From Phycisphaerae bacterium (GTDB lineage Bacteria > Planctomycetota > Phycisphaerae > UBA1845 > JAFGLZ01): a DNA stretch of 64,000 nucleotides. The first letter of the stretch is position 1. Every line of letters begins with the position of its first letter. The stretch spans positions 1 to 64,000 of the forward strand of contig JAFGLZ010000127.1 in NCBI GenBank assembly GCA_016927755.1, written 5' to 3'. The position numbers and the translations under genes were made by a program. Of the stretch, positions 62,525 through 64,000 are shown one piece after another. Under the pieces are notes generated by a model that saw nothing but the letters and a program-made list of their open reading frames with translations, did no database searches and was not told the origin of the DNA.

Positions 62525-63925
62525 GTGTCCGAACGAGTTCGTCTGCTGGTGATCGATGACGACAACATCATCGTGGAGTCGCTTTCGGAGTTCCTCCGGT
62601 TGGAGGGCTACGAGGTCGACGGCGGCGAGTCGGTCCGTCAGGCGCTGGCGGCGCTGGAACGGCAGCGGTACCAGCTCGTGATCACCGACGTGAACATGGC
62701 CGAATCCGACGGCTTCGACCTGCTGCGGACGGTCAAGGATCGTTACCCTGACACGGTGGTGATCATGATCACCGGGTACGGGACGATCGACTCGGCGGTG
62801 GAGGCGATCAAGCTGGGGGCGTATGACTACCTCACGAAGCCGATCATCGACGACGAGATCCGGCTGGTGGTCGAGCGGGCGGTCAAGCAGCAAGCGTTGA
62901 TCCGCGAGAACCAGGACCTGCGGCGGCAGCTCGACCTGCGCTACAACCTGGACAACATCATCGGGCACGACTACCAGATGCTGAAGATCTTCGACCTAGT
63001 CGAGGCGGTGGCCGACTCGACGACGACGGTCCTGATCCAGGGCGACTCTGGAACGGGCAAGAGCCTGATCGCCAGGGCCATCCACTATCGGAGCAGCCGT
63101 CGGGACAAGCCGTTCGTCGAGGTAAGCTGCGGGGCGCTGCCTGAGACGCTGTTGGAGAGCGAGCTGTTCGGGCACGTGAAGGGCGCGTTCACGAACGCGA
63201 TGAACGACAAGGAGGGGAAGTTCAAGGCGGCGCACCAGGGGACGATCTTCCTGGACGAGATCAGCACGGCCTCTCCGGCGCTGCAGGTCAAGCTGCTCCG
63301 GGTGCTGCAGGAGCGTCAGTTCGAGCCAGTAGGCAGCAACCAGACGGACACGGTCGAGACGCGGGTGATTCTGGCGAGCAACCGCGACCTGTCGGCGGAG
63401 GTGGAGGCGGGTCGATTCCGGCAGGACCTGTACTATCGCGTCAACGTCGTGGCGATTCAGGTGCCGCCGCTTCGCCAGCGGATCGGGGACATCCCGCTGC
63501 TGGCGGACTACTTCCTCGAGAAGTACCGCAAGCAGCTCCACAAGGAGATCCTCGGGCTGACCGACGAGGCGTTGCGGCTGATGCAGGCCTATTCCTGGAA
63601 GGGCAACGTCCGCGAGCTCGAGAACTGCATCGAGCGGGCGGTCGTCCTGAGCAAGGGCAGGTACATCACCGACCAGGACTTGCCGGCGAGCATCCTCGAG
63701 CACTCCGGCGAGGCGGCGGTCGGCGAAGGGGTGTACAAGCCGGCGTCGCTGAAGGAGGCGCTGGAGGATCCTGAGAAACGGATCATCCGAGCGGCGCTGG
63801 AGGCCAACCACTGGAACCGCCAGGCCACGGCCGAGGTGCTGGAGATCAACCGGACGACGCTCTATAAGAAGATGAAGCGCTATGGTCTGGAGGTCGAGGC
63901 GGCCTCGGCGGGACGGCGGATGTGA
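62525..63925 (+). CDS. Sigma-54-dependent response regulator (NtrC/AtoC family)
   Basis: A 466-residue regulator. In the receiver domain Asp55 (VITDVNM) is the phosphorylation site, with an acidic DDD pocket at 11-13 and Lys in YDYLTKP. The AAA+ domain has Walker A GDSGTGKS (173-180) and Walker B GTIFLDEIS. The sigma-54 contact loop reads GAFTNA (220-225) instead of GAFTGA. A Fis-type HTH ends the protein (NRQATAEVLEINRTTLYKKMKRYG). The GTG start at 62525 follows GGAGG. Partner of the upstream kinase. Confidence 0.9.
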   Translation: MSERVRLLVIDDDNIIVESLSEFLRLEGYEVDGGESVRQALAALERQRYQLVITDVNMAESDGFDLLRTVKDRYPDTVVIMITGYGTIDSAVEAIKLGAYDYLTKPIIDDEIRLVVERAVKQQALIRENQDLRRQLDLRYNLDNIIGHDYQMLKIFDLVEAVADSTTTVLIQGDSGTGKSLIARAIHYRSSRRDKPFVEVSCGALPETLLESELFGHVKGAFTNAMNDKEGKFKAAHQGTIFLDEISTASPALQVKLLRVLQERQFEPVGSNQTDTVETRVILASNRDLSAEVEAGRFRQDLYYRVNVVAIQVPPLRQRIGDIPLLADYFLEKYRKQLHKEILGLTDEALRLMQAYSWKGNVRELENCIERAVVLSKGRYITDQDLPASILEHSGEAAVGEGVYKPASLKEALEDPEKRIIRAALEANHWNRQATAEVLEINRTTLYKKMKRYGLEVEAASAGRRM

Positions 63926-64000
63926 GGGGCGCGGGGCTGAGAGGGATCGGGGATCGGCAATCGCGTCCAGCGGCCGGTGGCGGATATCCACCGTCGTCCT
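63926..64000. other. Window end, no gene seen
   Basis: The last 75 bases contain no frame with a start or ribosome site that I would support. Confidence 0.5.

Overview
The window is about 64 kb of GC-rich bacterial chromosome, almost certainly from a member of the Planctomycetota (a Phycisphaerae-like lineage is my best guess). The evidence is a PEP-CTERM protein, an anaerobic sulfatase-maturase, the alternative GlmU-type nucleotidyltransferase, a large haem-motif protein with a hydrazine-synthase-alpha-like middle region and a C-terminal NPCBM domain, and several dispersed palindromic repeat families in the intergenic gaps. I support 48 protein genes plus one doubtful small ORF. I see no rRNA, tRNA, CRISPR array or transposase.

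Layout. 1-16.5 kb (+ strand apart from a cut-off TMTC-like membrane protein): envelope and lipid genes, namely two glycosyltransferases (GT4, GT9), plsY, nagB with a GlmU-like gene, an acyl carrier protein with a DRE-TIM carboligase, a double WaaP-type kinase, the multihaem NPCBM protein, a DUF2062 protein, a five-repeat exported protein and Maf. 16.6-22.1 kb (- strand): a zinc-ribbon-like protein, a DUF6599 protein coupled to a Tat-exported ferredoxin-type aldo/keto reductase, a lipoprotein, a radical-SAM sulfatase maturase and a universal stress protein. 22.1-37.6 kb: a fused siroheme decarboxylase, an orphan type I restriction HsdR, a PcRGLX/YetA-like lyase with a LamG domain and a compositionally distinct tail, a methyltransferase, a NuoE/NuoF pair, a PEP-CTERM protein and acetoacetyl-CoA synthetase. 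38.1-39.8 kb: one chemoreceptor without a HAMP domain.

40.1-50.5 kb is the most coherent block and looks like a nitrogen/redox control region. It has two amtB-glnK operons, each with a GG-N10-GC sigma-54 promoter, a HoxEFU-type diaphorase operon with no hydrogenase, a divergent NrpR-type repressor (a family best known from methanogens) and a NifA-like sigma-54 activator. The hoxE-nrpR gap carries two inverted copies of a CCGGCA-N4-TGCCGG palindrome, which I propose as operators. 50.6-64 kb holds murJ, an SDR, an aspartoacylase-family protein, a MacAB-type ABC exporter, alanine dehydrogenase, a lipoprotein and an NtrB/NtrC-like two-component pair.

Regulation readable from sequence includes sigma-70-like promoters that often carry an extended -10 (TGC-TAGAAT or TGC-TATAGT). 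Some of these sit so close to the start codon that leaderless transcripts are likely. Function assignments rest on motif recognition by eye; no database search was run.
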